Source: Bacteroidetes bacterium UBA2234
GTDB taxonomy: Bacteria; Bacteroidota; Bacteroidia; NS11-12g; UBA955
Direction of reading: 5' to 3'
Assembly: GCA_002347985.1 (NCBI GenBank)
Contig: DDYM01000025.1
Location: 1 to 8,707, forward strand
DNA length: 8,707 nt
The notes beneath the pieces are model-generated. The model made no database searches. It was not told where the DNA came from and saw nothing but the letters and a program-made list of their open reading frames with translations. The position numbers were made by a program, and so were the translations under genes. How positions within the stretch are numbered: position 1 is the first letter of the stretch; each line of letters begins with the position of its first letter. Shown one piece after another: positions 7,020-8,707 of this stretch.

Positions 7020-7040
7020 TAAAAGCGTCTTAGATAACTA

Positions 7041-8707
7041 TCACTTCAGATTCACATTTGTGTTGTGGATTTCCTTTAGGCAAGTCACTATTGCCATAGA
7101 ATAGCCATTGCTGCGATAATCTTGTTCCGAGAGTTTTGATCCCAAGTCTTTGGCCACATTTTCCATGGTGATGAGTGCATCGTATTGATTTCGGGTGCAC
7201 CATCGTAAGGCGGTTAACCAATTTTGATAGATCTTCGGATCGCTTTGGGTTGTTTTCTCGATGTCCGCAATTTGCTTGATGTTTTCCCAGATTATTGGAC
7301 AATGCAATGAATCTAGAATTGGGTTTTCATAATCACCTTCCCGAAGGAATTCGATAGCCGTTGGCACATCAAATTGTCCTTTTGTTATTACCGCTAGCGT
7401 AAAAGATTTCCATTCGGCCAATTCGGCATCAAGGTTGAGTGGATTGAAAACTTGGGTTTCCTGTTTGTCGGAGAAATGGGGATCTGGAGTGTTGGAGAAA
7501 CTATAACGATAATCCTCTGCGTTCAAAATCCTCTGAGAAATTGCATCGGCCCAAATTAAGCGATGTTTTGGACTCTGAGCTTTTATCATTTCCTGCGTCC
7601 ATGCTTGCCATGGGTCGCGCTGAAAAACGCCAAAACCCATTTCATTTCCGTTGTTGGGGTTGGAAATGGGACTGCCCAAATAATTGAGAATTACGCCTAA
7701 TTTAATTGGGCTTTCAGTGTTTCTCATTTTCCATATCTCTTCTGCTTCTGTGGCGGTTAGTTTGCCCGGGTTAATGGGCTTTGACTCCTCTATACTGAGA
7801 GCGATTTGTTCTTCTAATGTTGGAGAATTGAAAATATGCCACAACAGGAAACATTGTGTTTTGCTCTCTAACAGTTGATTGTTCGACTGACGTAGTAGTA
7901 TTTTTCTCATTCGTTCAATAGTGGGTTGATCGCGCCTTCCAAAGTTTTCTGATTGTTTAATTCGAGTTGTTTTACCATCGACGAAATAAGGTGATTTGAT
8001 TTGAGGGTCTGAGCCATCTCGCCATATTCCGTACCTGCCCAAAGTATTCAATAATTCCTTGCCAATTAGAACACAGGAATTGTCATTGGAAGCCAATAAT
8101 GTCTCAATTACGTCAATCATCATTGACCCCTTGAAACTGGTATCGGGCGCTGACGGTATCTGGTTATTTCCCGGATTATTTTGTTGATTCGCGATGCGTG
8201 CTAAATTGATTGCCGAGGTGGGATCGTTTGGTTTGGTTGGGACAGTGGCGAAATCAAAATTGTTGGAAAGATTGGCTGTTCGGACAGATTTACTCTTTTC
8301 TCGAATCGCATCCGCGGAGTAGCCGGCCGCCGCAAGGAACATTTCGTACACCTCAGTGGATCGCGGTGATTCACTGGTTTGTGGAATTGTATATTCAATT
8401 TGAACCAAAGGCAAGTAAACAGTGGGGTCTGCAACGATTTGGGTGGGTTTGATGTTCCCCACTGGAATCACGTGCTCGCCATCGCAGAAGCCTAAAGGTA
8501 TTTCGATTTGATGCGCCTCGCCATTGGTGACATAGTTGACCCTGATTTTAAATCCCGGTTGGAAATATTGCTGGTATGCGTTTTCTTTATTTTCGCCCAA
8601 TTGAGATTTTCTTTCTGGTTTTTGGGGGCCAAATGATGCGGTGATGGAATAGTTTATGTTCGGTGGCAAGGAGGACGAGTCCTGAAAGCCTGATGGAATG
8701 ACTTTTA
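7041..8707 (-). CDS. Unrecognised protein, at least 554 residues (5' partial)
   Basis: I do not recognise this protein and assign no function. The frame stays open from the TGA at 7041-7043 to the window edge. Twelve codons upstream of the TTG at 8667-8669 (KVIPSGFQDSSS) are also open. The first in-frame ATG comes only about 110 codons after that TTG, so the start is almost certainly beyond base 8707. Numbering from the TTG, residues 1-100 look beta-rich and contain a run reading FKIRVNYVTNG, QIEIPLGF and YLPLVQIEYTIPQ. A polar Asn/Gln/Pro linker follows at about 160-175 (NQQNNPGNNQIPSAP). The remainder is mostly helical and tryptophan-rich (GIWRDGSDPQ, RDPWQAWTQEM, YQNWLTALRWCTRNQYDA). No membrane segment, nucleotide-binding motif or T9SS sorting domain is seen, and a signal peptide cannot be judged. 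It lies 154 bases upstream of feoA on the same strand. Amino-acid composition and continuity over 1.6 kb make it a real gene. Confidence 0.85.
   Translation of the reverse strand, partial: KVIPSGFQDSSSLPPNINYSITASFGPQKPERKSQLGENKENAYQQYFQPGFKIRVNYVTNGEAHQIEIPLGFCDGEHVIPVGNIKPTQIVADPTVYLPLVQIEYTIPQTSESPRSTEVYEMFLAAAGYSADAIREKSKSVRTANLSNNFDFATVPTKPNDPTSAINLARIANQQNNPGNNQIPSAPDTSFKGSMMIDVIETLLASNDNSCVLIGKELLNTLGRYGIWRDGSDPQIKSPYFVDGKTTRIKQSENFGRRDQPTIERMRKILLRQSNNQLLESKTQCFLLWHIFNSPTLEEQIALSIEESKPINPGKLTATEAEEIWKMRNTESPIKLGVILNYLGSPISNPNNGNEMGFGVFQRDPWQAWTQEMIKAQSPKHRLIWADAISQRILNAEDYRYSFSNTPDPHFSDKQETQVFNPLNLDAELAEWKSFTLAVITKGQFDVPTAIEFLREGDYENPILDSLHCPIIWENIKQIADIEKTTQSDPKIYQNWLTALRWCTRNQYDALITMENVAKDLGSKLSEQDYRSNGYSMAIVTCLKEIHNTNVNLK

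Noticed and set aside
8667..8669. TTG as the start of the unrecognised protein.
   Set aside because: The frame remains open for twelve more codons to the window edge, so the TTG is only one codon in a longer reading frame and the real start is outside.

Overview
The window comes from a member of the Bacteroidota, at roughly mid-40s % GC by eye. Three independent signs support this. The first gene ends in the type B sorting domain of the type IX secretion system (T9SS), which is found only in this phylum. The sigma factor has the short form lacking region 1.1 that is typical of the phylum's housekeeping RpoD. Upstream sequences carry TAnnTTTG-type -7 elements instead of E. coli-like -10 boxes, with no clear Shine-Dalgarno. 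I cannot name a genus.

Layout. Bases 1-3516 (+) hold the 3' part of a large secreted or cell-surface protein: the end of an IgGFc-binding-like N-terminal domain, about eleven PKD/Ig-like repeats each carrying a cysteine pair (except the last), and a C-terminal T9SS sorting domain. A perfect 21-bp inverted repeat with a 3-nt loop (3535-3579) follows it. This lies between convergent genes and probably terminates transcription from both sides. The rest of the window is read from the minus strand. In transcription order it holds an unrecognised protein of at least 554 residues (8707-7041, start outside the window), then feoA (6886-6644) and feoB (6647-4686) joined by an ATGA overlap, then the primary sigma factor gene rpoD (4562-3699).

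How the parts relate. FeoA and FeoB together form a ferrous-iron uptake system in the inner membrane. rpoD follows 123 bases later on the same strand with its own candidate promoter and no obvious terminator between, so partial read-through from feoAB is possible. The unrecognised gene is separated from feoA by 154 bases that contain a perfect 14-bp palindrome, a 9-bp direct repeat and a candidate promoter abutting the feoA start codon. No stretch longer than 300 bases lacks a gene. I saw no tRNA, rRNA, CRISPR array or insertion sequence.

For the hunt: most of the window is well-known biology. The points most worth a second look are the unrecognised 5'-truncated protein, the atypical G4/G5 nucleotide-recognition motifs in FeoB, the possible near-leaderless feoA promoter with an upstream palindrome, and the regular cysteine ladder in the PKD array. 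I did not find convincing evidence of a new multi-gene system.
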